From assembly GCA_934444645.1 (NCBI GenBank), contig CAKSCV010000018.1, positions 1 through 57,686 on the forward strand: a stretch of 57,686 nucleotides of DNA, in the 5' to 3' direction. The DNA comes from an uncultured Eubacteriales bacterium. Lineage in GTDB: Bacteria; Bacillota; Clostridia; Oscillospirales; CAG-382. The notes under the pieces are model-generated. The model saw only the letters and a list, made by a program, of their open reading frames with translations. It did not search any database and was not told the DNA's origin. Positions 7,907 through 15,475 of this stretch are shown here, piece by piece. Numbering within the stretch: position 1 is the stretch's first letter; every line of letters starts with the position of its first letter. The translations under genes and the position numbers were made by a program.

Positions 7907-9178
7907 ATGTCTATGACAATGACGCAAAAAATTCTTGCCGCACACGCCGGGCTTGACAAGGTTGAAGCCGGAGAGTTGGTTTTGGTAAATCTTGACCGTG
8001 TTCTCGGCAACGACATCACCTCTCCCGTGGCGATTCGCGAGTTTAACAAGCTCGGTCTTGACGGTGTCTACGACAAAGAACGCGTCACCATGGTAATGGA
8101 TCACTTCGCGCCCAACAAGGATATCAAGGCGGCCATTCAATGCAAAATGTGCCGCGATTTCTGCGAAGAAAAGCAGGTGACGCATTTTTACGATGTCGGT
8201 CAGATGGGTGTGGAGCACGCTTTGCTTCCCGAAAAAGGGTTAGTCGTTTCGGGCGATGTGGTTATCGGTGCGGATTCGCATACCTGCACGTACGGTGCGC
8301 TCGGCGCGTTTTCCACCGGCGTCGGCTCGACCGATATGGCGTGCGGCATGGCCATCGGCAAGGCATGGTTCAAGGTTCCGTCGGCTGTCAAATTTGTGCT
8401 TCACGGCAAATTTGCGCCGCACGTTTCCGGCAAAGATCTCATTCTGCACATCATCGGCAAGATCGGTGTGGACGGTGCGTTATACCGTTCCATGGAATTC
8501 ACCGGCGAGGGTGTGGCCAATCTTTCGATGACCGACCGGTTGACCGTGTGCAACATGGCGATTGAAGCCGGTGCGAAAAACGGCATTTTCGAGGTGGATG
8601 ACACGACGCTTGCCTATATTGCCGCGCATTCCGACCGCAAACCGGTCATTTACAAAGCCGACGAGGACGCTGTATACGATGACGTAATCGACATTGACCT
8701 TTCCGAGATCCGTCCGACGGTCGCTTTTCCGCATCTTCCGGAAAACACGCACACGATCGATGAGATCCGCGCGATGGATAAAATCAAGATCGACCAGGTG
8801 GTCATCGGCTCCTGCACCAACGGCTACTATGAAAACATCAAGGAAGCCGCCGAGATCTTGCGCGGTCACAAGGTGGCCAAGGGCGTGCGTGCCATCATTC
8901 TGCCGGCCACCCAAAGCATTTATTTACGCTGCCTGAAAGAGGGACTTTTGGAAATCTTTATTGAAGCGGGCTGTGCCGTATCCACGCCGACCTGCGGTCC
9001 GTGTCTCGGCGGTCATATGGGCATTCTGGCGCCGCAGGAACGCGCTGTCGCCACCACCAACCGCAACTTTGTCGGCCGTATGGGCGACCCGACCTCGGAG
9101 GTTTACCTTGCATCGCCGGCTGTTGCTGCCGCCAGTGCCATTTTGGGATACATCGCATCCGCAGAGGAGGTAAAATAA
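7907..9178 (+). CDS. leuC: 3-isopropylmalate dehydratase, large subunit
   Basis: With LeuD it isomerises 2- to 3-isopropylmalate using a [4Fe-4S] cluster. The 423 residues fit the shorter LeuC/HacA-like subtype of the aconitase family. Cluster cysteines are visible in GSCTNGYYEN (about residue 302) and in TCGPCLGGHMG (about 362-372); CKMCRDFC near residue 79 is additional. The frame is open upstream to 7715, but the ATG at 7907 has an AAAGGAG site 8 bp away, and the upstream stretch is repeat sequence. leuD begins 1 nt after its stop. Confidence 0.96.
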   Translation: MSMTMTQKILAAHAGLDKVEAGELVLVNLDRVLGNDITSPVAIREFNKLGLDGVYDKERVTMVMDHFAPNKDIKAAIQCKMCRDFCEEKQVTHFYDVGQMGVEHALLPEKGLVVSGDVVIGADSHTCTYGALGAFSTGVGSTDMACGMAIGKAWFKVPSAVKFVLHGKFAPHVSGKDLILHIIGKIGVDGALYRSMEFTGEGVANLSMTDRLTVCNMAIEAGAKNGIFEVDDTTLAYIAAHSDRKPVIYKADEDAVYDDVIDIDLSEIRPTVAFPHLPENTHTIDEIRAMDKIKIDQVVIGSCTNGYYENIKEAAEILRGHKVAKGVRAIILPATQSIYLRCLKEGLLEIFIEAGCAVSTPTCGPCLGGHMGILAPQERAVATTNRNFVGRMGDPTSEVYLASPAVAAASAILGYIASAEEVK

Positions 9179-9179
9179 C

Positions 9180-9683
9180 ATGGCAGATATGATTTTTGAA
9201 TCCGGTGTCATCAAATATGCCGACAACGTCGATACCGACGTCATCATTCCGGCACGGTACTTAAATACGATCGACAAAAAAGAGCTTGCCTCGCATTGCA
9301 TGGAGGATTTGGATAAAACTTTTTCCGAGCGTGTAAAAACGAGCAAAATTATTGTTGCAGGCAACAATTTCGGCTGCGGCTCTTCGCGTGAGCACGCGCC
9401 GCTCGCCATTAAAGAAAGCGGTGTGGAGCTTGTCATCGCCAAGACCTTTGCCCGTATTTTCTATCGCAACGCCATCAACATCGGCCTTGCCATTTTGGAA
9501 TGTCCCGAGGCGGCCGAAGCCATTTCCGACGGCGATGAAGTCATCGCGGACATGGAAAAAGGCGTGATTACCGACAAAACCACCGGTAAAACCTTTGAAA
9601 CCAAGCCGTTTCCGGCATTTATCGGCAAAATCATTGCCGACGGCGGCCTTGTGGAGTCCATCAAGAAAGGAAGTATCCGCTAA
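9180..9683 (+). CDS. leuD: 3-isopropylmalate dehydratase, small subunit
   Basis: This swivelling-domain partner of LeuC is 167 residues long, the short form that pairs with this LeuC subtype. Characteristic stretches are NVDTDVIIPARYL near the N-terminus, GNNFGCGSSREHAPLAIK (about residues 60-78) and KTFARIFYRNAINIGL. The ribosome site GAGGAGG lies in the end of leuC, and the stop TAA overlaps the leuB start in TAATG, so leuC-leuD-leuB are translationally coupled. Confidence 0.96.
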   Translation: MADMIFESGVIKYADNVDTDVIIPARYLNTIDKKELASHCMEDLDKTFSERVKTSKIIVAGNNFGCGSSREHAPLAIKESGVELVIAKTFARIFYRNAINIGLAILECPEAAEAISDGDEVIADMEKGVITDKTTGKTFETKPFPAFIGKIIADGGLVESIKKGSIR

Positions 9684-10768
9684 TGAAGCTTCATTTTGCT
9701 CTTTTGCGCGGCGACGGCATCGGTCCGGAAATTGTGGACAGTGCCGTGCGCGTACTCAAACATATTGCCCCGAAATTCGGTCATGAATTTTCCTTTACGC
9801 CGTATCTCATCGGCGGCGCGGCTTTGGATGAAGTCGGCGTGCCGCTTCCGAAAGAAACCGTGGACGGCTGTCTTGCCGCCGACAGTGTACTTCTTGGCGC
9901 GGTAGGCGGCCCGAAATGGGACACGCTGCCCGGCGACAAGCGTCCGGAAAAGGCGCTGCTCGGCATTCGTGCCGCTATGGAGCTGTATACCAACCTGCGT
10001 CCGGCAAAGCTGTATCCGGCCTTGAAGGATGCGTGTCCGTTGCGTCCCGAAACGGCTTCGGCCGGATTCGATATTCTGATCGTCCGTGAACTGACCGGCG
10101 GCATTTATTTCGGCGACCGCGGCTACCGTGAGGGCAAATACGGCACCGAAGCCTATGACACCGAGTGCTACAGCCGCGTGGAAATCGAGCGTATCGCCCG
10201 TGCCGCCTTTGAAGCCGCAAAAAAGCGCAACAAGAACGTCATCAGCATCGATAAGGCCAACGTCCTTGAAACCTCGCGCTTATGGCGGAAAACCGTGCAT
10301 GAGATTGCAGCGGAATATCCCGACGTGACCTGTACCGATATGCTTGTGGACAACGCCGCTATGCAGCTTGTCAAGAATCCGTCGCAGTTTGACGTCATCG
10401 TCACCTCCAATATGTTCGGCGATATTCTGTCGGATGAAGCGTCGCAGATCACCGGCTCGATCGGTATGCTGCCGTCGGCTTCTCTCGGCGCGACCGCGCG
10501 CGGCCTTTATGAACCGATCCACGGCTCAGCACCCGATATTGCAGGGAAAAATCTTGCCAACCCCATCGCCACCATCCTTTCGGCGGCTATGATGCTACGC
10601 TATTCGTTCGCGCTCGGCAAAGAAGCCGACTGCATTGAAAACGCCGTCGGCCGTGTGCTTGACGCGGGCTACCGCACGCACGACATCGCCTCCAAGACCG
10701 GAAGCGACGCCTATGCACCGCTCGGCACGGTGGAAATGACCGATAAGATCATCGAATTCATCGGCTGA
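9683..10768 (+). CDS. leuB: 3-isopropylmalate dehydrogenase
   Basis: It oxidatively decarboxylates 3-isopropylmalate to 2-oxoisocaproate with NAD+ and a divalent metal. At 361 residues it has the usual length. Visible are LRGDGIGPEIV at the N-terminus, RELTGGIYFG, the substrate/metal block VDNAAMQLVKNP with SNMFGDILSDEAS, and the NAD-loop EPIHGSAPDIAGKNLANP. It starts inside the leuD stop codon. No terminator follows, and the ATPase gene begins 38 bp downstream, so the two probably share a transcript. Confidence 0.97.
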   Translation: MKLHFALLRGDGIGPEIVDSAVRVLKHIAPKFGHEFSFTPYLIGGAALDEVGVPLPKETVDGCLAADSVLLGAVGGPKWDTLPGDKRPEKALLGIRAAMELYTNLRPAKLYPALKDACPLRPETASAGFDILIVRELTGGIYFGDRGYREGKYGTEAYDTECYSRVEIERIARAAFEAAKKRNKNVISIDKANVLETSRLWRKTVHEIAAEYPDVTCTDMLVDNAAMQLVKNPSQFDVIVTSNMFGDILSDEASQITGSIGMLPSASLGATARGLYEPIHGSAPDIAGKNLANPIATILSAAMMLRYSFALGKEADCIENAVGRVLDAGYRTHDIASKTGSDAYAPLGTVEMTDKIIEFIG

Positions 10769-10806
10769 CGCATCCATCAAAATCATCCTTTAAGGGAGTT
10801 TATCGC

Positions 10807-12024
10807 ATGAATTTCAGTTTGGAACAGCTGTCGCTCGGCCTGTCGCGCGTCGTTTTCTTTCGCTCGGTGTTGGAAGAGCCGGTTATGAACCGGTTTTGTG
10901 CGTTTGTGCAGCTTTTGACCGGAACGGAGGAAAACGGCCGGGAAAACACGAAGTTTGCCAAAATCGACGCGTATTCCGCTTTTCTCGAAGCGTTGTATGC
11001 CGAGGGCGGCAATTTGGGCGCATACTTAAACGACCGCCTGGAGTGCGACGACAACACATATTACCGGCTGGCGGCGGCAAAAAAAGAGATTTCGCACGTC
11101 ATGCGCGACTGCTTTATAAGCGAGCTTGCGTTTTTCTCGTCATTAACGCACCTGACGTCGGCAAAGCTGTTGGTGCTTGCCGGCTTGCCGAACAATTTAG
11201 CCGGATTTGACAACACGATTTTTGATTTTTCGTCGACGGTTCCGGCGCGGCTTGCGCGTGCGGATGTCTACGGCTATGGCATTTATGCCAAATACGGGAT
11301 GTTTCGTGTGGACGAACAGGCGCGTCTTGTGCCGGTTCCTTCGCCCGACCCGATCACGCTTTCCGACCTGATCGGTTATGAGAGCGAACGCGGCGAGGTG
11401 ATTGCCAACACCAAAGCCCTGATTGAGGGACGCCCGGCGGCGAATGTGCTGTTATGCGGCGATGCCGGAACCGGCAAATCCTCGACGGTCAAGGCGGTTG
11501 CCAACCGTTTCCGTGCCGATGGTGTGCGGCTTGTGGAATTTCGCAAGGAGCAGCTTGTTTTGCTGCCCGAGGTGATGGGCGAGATTGCGGACAATCCGTT
11601 AAAGTTCATTCTGTTTGTGGATGACCTGTCATTTGCCAAGGATGACGACGGCTATGCGTCGCTCAAGGCGGCGCTTGAGGGTTCGGCGTCGGTCAAGGCG
11701 GCGAATGCGGTGATTTATGCGACCAGCAACCGGCGGCATTTGGTCAAGGAGACGTTTTCTGCGCGTGAAGGAGACGAGATCCATCGGCGGGATGCGATTG
11801 AAGAGTTAATGTCGCTTTCGGAGCGGTTTGGTCTGACGGTTTTATTCTCCAAGCCGAACAAGGAGCTATATTTACAGATTGTTTCGGAGCTTGTCAAGGC
11901 GCACGGGTTAACGGTTGATGAATCGACGCTTGCGGTTCGTGCCGAGGCGTTTGCGCTTGCCAAGGGCGGACGCAGTGCGCGCGTCGCGGAGCAGTTTGTG
12001 GATGCTATGGTGTGTGAGGGGTAA
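10807..12024 (+). CDS. DUF815-type AAA ATPase
   Basis: This 405-residue AAA-fold ATPase resembles the DUF815 family, whose cellular role is not settled. Walker A GDAGTGKSS is at about residue 219, Walker B FILFVDDLSF at about 268, and a sensor-like IYATSNRRHLV lies beyond. The N-terminal 200 residues are helical and carry no known motif. An AAGGGAG ribosome site precedes the ATG. It closes the leucine gene run, but nothing in it points to amino acid metabolism, so the linkage may only be shared transcription. Confidence 0.88.
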   Translation: MNFSLEQLSLGLSRVVFFRSVLEEPVMNRFCAFVQLLTGTEENGRENTKFAKIDAYSAFLEALYAEGGNLGAYLNDRLECDDNTYYRLAAAKKEISHVMRDCFISELAFFSSLTHLTSAKLLVLAGLPNNLAGFDNTIFDFSSTVPARLARADVYGYGIYAKYGMFRVDEQARLVPVPSPDPITLSDLIGYESERGEVIANTKALIEGRPAANVLLCGDAGTGKSSTVKAVANRFRADGVRLVEFRKEQLVLLPEVMGEIADNPLKFILFVDDLSFAKDDDGYASLKAALEGSASVKAANAVIYATSNRRHLVKETFSAREGDEIHRRDAIEELMSLSERFGLTVLFSKPNKELYLQIVSELVKAHGLTVDESTLAVRAEAFALAKGGRSARVAEQFVDAMVCEG

Positions 12025-12029
12025 ATTCG

Positions 12030-12230
12030 CGGCTTGCATGTTGCGACAAGGGCTTCTCGCCCCCACTCTCGCTTACTTTTCTTTCGGAGAAAAGTAGGCA
12101 AAAGAACTTGAATATTTGTGTATTGTTTTTTCGCATGAAAGGGAAGCTTGGAGTATAGCGAAGCGCTTTGTTCGTGATTGCGCCAGTCGGAGAAAAGCAG
12201 GCAAAAAATTGAATACAAAGAAAGAGGCAC
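12030..12230. repeat. Repeat family 2 element, second copy
   Basis: The intergenic 12025-12326 holds CGACAAGGGCTTCTCGCCC, a TACTTTTCT/AGAAAAGTA hairpin and GTAGGCAAAAGAACTTGAA, matching the element at 7605-7870. A partial second hairpin with GGAGAAAAGCAGGCAAAA lies near 12190. No gene is seen here. It marks the boundary between the leucine block and the AT-rich insert. Confidence 0.75.
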
Positions 12231-12326
12231 GTTACAAGTTGAATACGTGTCTCTTTTTCTTTGAATAACCTTGGGTACTTCAAAATTTTGGTTTATACAT
12301 GATTTGGAGCAAATGCTTTCTTTGCT

Positions 12327-12677
12327 TTATGATTCGCATAACAGTTTTTTACGGGCAATTTTCCAACTATTTGTTTGACCGGTATCGCCCAAAACAAATT
12401 GTGCCGCCGCATTCCGACTTTGAAAAATAATGTTTTTTATAGTTTTTCCTTCAAGAATATATTCTTGATATTTATTGTCGGAAGAAGCAGTATAGCTGCC
12501 TTTCAATAAAAGAAACACACCGGTGTCCGGATAGCTTTTGACGCACATTTGAGCATCATGAAAAACAAACACGGCATTTTCAATGTAAATACCAAATGCA
12601 GAATTGCCATCGGGAAAATCCATGTATTCGATTTCTGATTCGTCTAATAGTTTTTTTACAATATCTTCTGATAGCAT
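12327..12677 (-). CDS. Hypothetical protein, 116 residues
   Basis: I do not recognise the family. The protein is soluble-looking, with no membrane segment or signal peptide and a mixed alpha/beta pattern. Notable stretches are FPDGNSAFGIYIENAVFVFH and TGVFLLLKGSYTAS. It lies 53 bp downstream of the zinc-ribbon gene on the same strand. The region is clearly more A/T-rich than the flanking genes, which suggests transfer. The ribosome site is weak (GGGGTAAAAAG). It may be expressed together with the zinc-ribbon gene from the invertible promoter. Confidence 0.6.
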   Translation of the reverse strand: MLSEDIVKKLLDESEIEYMDFPDGNSAFGIYIENAVFVFHDAQMCVKSYPDTGVFLLLKGSYTASSDNKYQEYILEGKTIKNIIFQSRNAAAQFVLGDTGQTNSWKIARKKLLCES

Positions 12678-12730
12678 ATCTTTTTACCCCATTCTTTGGA
12701 TCAAACGGTTTTTTATGCAATTAATGCTTC

Positions 12731-13120
12731 TCATCTCAATATACAGTTGCCTCTATATATCTCACGCAAACCATTCCAATAGTCAGCCCAACCACAATGG
12801 CAATAGTTGCATTTGAAGTTCTGTAAACGATCACTTTTTTGACCAGCCCATATATCTGTCGAACCGCAATGGGGACAGTAGTATATCGGCCCTGTATTTT
12901 TCACTTGAGCTTTCATTTGATGTTCTTGATAACCTGCGTATGCAAAACCGGATATCATAATGACTGCCCAACAAATGCCTGCGATTGTATAGAGTCGTTT
13001 TTTCTTCGTTTTCTTTTCTGCTTGTATATTGATTACAGTTTCTTGTCGTTGCGCACCGCATTCCGGACAAAACTTAACGTTATCGTCAAGCATTTTTCCA
13101 CATTTTTGACACGTGTACAT
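12731..13120 (-). CDS. Zinc-ribbon membrane protein of unknown function
   Basis: The 129-residue protein begins with a zinc ribbon (CQKCGK ... FCPECG, two CxxC pairs). It then has a Lys/Arg-rich stretch, one membrane segment (about residues 42-64) and a second zinc-binding region with YYCPHCG and CNYCHCGW. The frame is open further upstream, but the ATG at 13120 is chosen because GGAGG lies at the right distance. No working promoter faces the gene in the present DNA arrangement. The nearby consensus promoter points away and is flanked by inverted repeats. Function is unknown; a sensory or regulatory membrane role is a guess. Confidence 0.7.
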   Translation of the reverse strand: MYTCQKCGKMLDDNVKFCPECGAQRQETVINIQAEKKTKKKRLYTIAGICWAVIMISGFAYAGYQEHQMKAQVKNTGPIYYCPHCGSTDIWAGQKSDRLQNFKCNYCHCGWADYWNGLREIYRGNCILR

Positions 13121-13148
13121 TTGTCTTTCCTCCATACTTGTTCTAAAT

Positions 13149-13283
13149 AGTGTACTTTTCCAAACTCCCCACTCTCTCGAAAAAATCAACCGAAATGTCA
13201 AAACTACTCTTGACAAATGCCAAAACGCGGTGTATAATGTTTATGCAAACAGATAAAGAGCCGCAGTTTGTAAAAGTACACTT
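13149..13283. promoter_or_regulatory. Putative invertible promoter segment
   Basis: Inverted repeats at 13149-13166 and 13266-13283 match at 17 of 18 positions (AGTTTGTAAAAGTACACT on the right). Between them a perfect promoter, TTGACA 13211-13216 and TATAAT 13234-13239 with a 17-bp spacer, points right. The right site is the left half of a full 28-bp dyad with central AC; the left site has central GT, the inverse orientation needed for inversion. Inversion would put the start near 13186, about 66 nt before the zinc-ribbon ATG. A serine recombinase gene lies alongside. This is inferred from sequence, not shown. Confidence 0.65.
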
Positions 13284-13301
13284 TTACAAACTGCGTTTTT
13301 C
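13263..13301 (+). terminator. Perfect hairpin with T-run facing the rightward promoter
   Basis: A 16-bp perfect stem (CGCAGTTTGTAAAAGT, 13263-13278, with 13281-13296) is followed by TTTTT. In the present arrangement, transcripts from 13211-13239 would stop here after about 55 nt. The hairpin overlaps both the right recombination site and the 3' end of the recombinase gene. Confidence 0.75.
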
Positions 13302-13907
13302 GTTATCGATCTCCTCGGCACGTCTTACCTTTCCGTAAAACGTGCCTTTTTTCATGCCGCACGCATCGGCGGCTTGTGCAAGGGTCAGCTTTTTCTGCCG
13401 CCAAAGGTGGCGGACCATGTCAAAATTCTCCGGCACGGGCGATGCCGGTCGTCCGAATTTCACGCCGCGTTCCTTTGCCGCCGCGATGCCCTGTGACTGC
13501 CGTTCATGAATGTTATTGCGCTCGTTTTCCGCGACGAATGACAATAGCTGCAGCACGATATCCGAAATAAACGTGCCGAGCAGATCCTTGCCGCGCCGTG
13601 TGTCGAGTAGCGGCATATCCAACACAACGATATCCACCTTCTTTTTCTTGGTAAGCACCTGCCATTGCCGCAGAATTTCCTCGTAATTCCGGCCGAGCCG
13701 GTCGATGCTCACTAAATACAAGACGTCGTTCGGGTTTAGGCGGCTTAGCAGTGCGCGGTATGCCGGGCGTTCGAAGTTTTTGCCGGATTTTTTATCGACA
13801 AAAATCTGTTTGGTAGCGATTCCGGCGCGCTGCAAGGCGATAAACTGCCGATCCTCGTTTTGATCCTTTGCCGACACGCGGATATAACCGTAGAGAATGG
13901 GTTTCAT
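13284..13907 (-). CDS. Serine recombinase (resolvase/invertase family)
   Basis: This 207-residue small serine recombinase cuts and rejoins DNA at dyad sites through a serine-DNA link. The catalytic serine lies in YIRVSAKDQNEDRQ (about residue 10). The arginine-rich active-site region is YLVSIDRLGRNYEEIL, followed by the long E-helix and GRPASP. A C-terminal helix-turn-helix is at about 165-195 (LTLAQAADACGMKKGTFYG). An AGGAGGG site precedes the ATG at 13907. The stop codon is inside the putative right crossover site, so the gene sits directly beside a switchable promoter it could invert. A resolvase remnant of a lost mobile element is the alternative. Confidence 0.9.
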   Translation of the reverse strand: MKPILYGYIRVSAKDQNEDRQFIALQRAGIATKQIFVDKKSGKNFERPAYRALLSRLNPNDVLYLVSIDRLGRNYEEILRQWQVLTKKKKVDIVVLDMPLLDTRRGKDLLGTFISDIVLQLLSFVAENERNNIHERQSQGIAAAKERGVKFGRPASPVPENFDMVRHLWRQKKLTLAQAADACGMKKGTFYGKVRRAEEIDNEKRSL

Positions 13908-13944
13908 CAAATCCCTCCTAAAAAGTATGATTTGATTGTACCAT

Positions 13945-13975
13945 AAAAAAACGGACTGCCGAAGCAATCCGTTTT
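13945..13975 (-). terminator. Terminator after xylB
   Basis: On the minus strand the stem ACGGATTGC pairs with GCAGTCCGT around a UUCG tetraloop and ends in seven T. It lies 20 bp after the xylB stop and immediately upstream of the recombinase's likely -10 (TACAAT). Confidence 0.88.
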
Positions 13976-13996
13976 ATTCGTTATCATCCGCCGCCG

Positions 13997-15451
13997 TCAA
14001 AGCATGGCTAATTCACGAAAATTTTGTTTTAACGCCGGGTACAGTGCCCGATAGATGCGGTACACGTTTTCATAGCTTGCGTGGTTTTCCGGGTTATACG
14101 GCTGAATCCCGCCTGTTTTGGTCATTTTTTTACAGCCCTCTCGGACATCCGTAAAAACGCCGGACGCCGTTCCGGCAAGAATGGCAGTGCCCAAGACCGC
14201 GCTTTCCTCTGACTGCATGAGCGTGACCGGCATCCCGAACACATCCGCTATCATGCCGCGCCAAAAAGCTCCTTTGGCTCCGCCGCCGCAGACGGCCATT
14301 TGTTCAAAGCTTACGCCGACTTCGGTCAAAACATCCAGGCAATCTTTCAGCGAATAGGAAACGCCCTCCATGACGGCCCTTGCCATATGCGCTCTGGTAT
14401 GCATGGCAGAAAGTCCGAAAAATACGCCGCGCGCGCTGTCATCCAAGATAGGCGTTCTCTCGCCCATAAGATACGGAAGATACACCAATTTTTCCGCACC
14501 GATCGGAACCGCTTCGCACAGCCGGTCAAGCTCGGCATAGGAAAGCTCCGCCGTAAACAGGTTTTTGAACCATTTTAACGAAAGCCCGGCCGCCTGTGTG
14601 ACGCCCATCACGTGCCATGCGCCCGGCACGGCGCAGCAAAACGTATGGATACGTCCTTTTTTATCGATGACCGGTCTATCCGTATGCGCATAGACAACGC
14701 CGCTTGTGCCGATCGTCGTAAACGCCGTGTGCTCGGACACAACGCCGCAGCCCACCGCCGCACAGGCATTGTCGCCGCCGCCTGCCCCAACCGGAATCCC
14801 GCGGTAATAACCGGTGATCTCACAGCTTTCGTACAATTCCGGAAGCAGGGCACGGTCGATCCCTAACTTTTCCAAGACCTCCTCCGACCAAATGCGTTTT
14901 TTGACGTCCAACAGCTGCATACCGCTGGCGTCGGACACATCTGTGGCAAACACGCCGGTAAGCTTATACCGGATATAGTCCTTTGGCAAAAGAATATGCC
15001 GGCATTTCGCATAATTCTCCGGTTCGTGCTGCCGCAGCCACAGAATTTTGGACGCTGTAAAGCCCGGCAAGGCCGGGTTTGCCGTCAGTTCGATCAAGCG
15101 TTCTGCGCCGATGTTCTGCGTGATCTGCTCACACTGTGCGCCGGTACGCTGGTCGCACCAAAGAATGGCCGGACGGATGACCTTTCCGCTTTCGTCCAAG
15201 GTCACAAGGCCGTGCATTTGCCCGGAAAGTCCGATTCCGGCAATGTTTTGTGCGCCGGCTTTGTCGATGATTCCGTCGAGTAGCGGTTTTACGGCGTTCC
15301 ACCAATCATCCGGGTTTTGCTCGGCATACCCGTTTTGCGGCTGGTAAAGCGGATATTCCGCCGCACCTGCATCGAGAATATTTCCGTCTGTATCCAATCG
15401 CGCTGCTTTGACAGCCGAAGTTCCCAAATCAATTCCAATCAAATATTTCAT
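13997..15451 (-). CDS. xylB: Xylulokinase
   Basis: It phosphorylates D-xylulose to xylulose 5-phosphate for the pentose phosphate pathway. The 484-residue FGGY-family kinase has GIDLGTSAVKAARLD at the N-terminus (phosphate binding), GLSGQMHGLV, ILWCDQRT, a second glycine-rich AVGCGVVSEHTAFTTIGTSG region and CGGGAKGAFWRGMIADVFG in the C-terminal lobe. It starts 24 bp after xylA on the same strand, with an AGGAAA ribosome site, so xylA-xylB form one operon driven by the promoter upstream of xylA. Confidence 0.96.
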   Translation of the reverse strand: MKYLIGIDLGTSAVKAARLDTDGNILDAGAAEYPLYQPQNGYAEQNPDDWWNAVKPLLDGIIDKAGAQNIAGIGLSGQMHGLVTLDESGKVIRPAILWCDQRTGAQCEQITQNIGAERLIELTANPALPGFTASKILWLRQHEPENYAKCRHILLPKDYIRYKLTGVFATDVSDASGMQLLDVKKRIWSEEVLEKLGIDRALLPELYESCEITGYYRGIPVGAGGGDNACAAVGCGVVSEHTAFTTIGTSGVVYAHTDRPVIDKKGRIHTFCCAVPGAWHVMGVTQAAGLSLKWFKNLFTAELSYAELDRLCEAVPIGAEKLVYLPYLMGERTPILDDSARGVFFGLSAMHTRAHMARAVMEGVSYSLKDCLDVLTEVGVSFEQMAVCGGGAKGAFWRGMIADVFGMPVTLMQSEESAVLGTAILAGTASGVFTDVREGCKKMTKTGGIQPYNPENHASYENVYRIYRALYPALKQNFRELAML

Positions 15452-15475
15452 GGCGTTTTTCCTGTTTCTTCCGGC

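Noticed and set aside
13246..13301. An independent small RNA of about 55 nt from the promoter at 13211
   Set aside because: The transcript is plausible but would consist mostly of the terminator hairpin. The inverted repeats make a switchable promoter the better explanation, so no separate RNA gene is listed.
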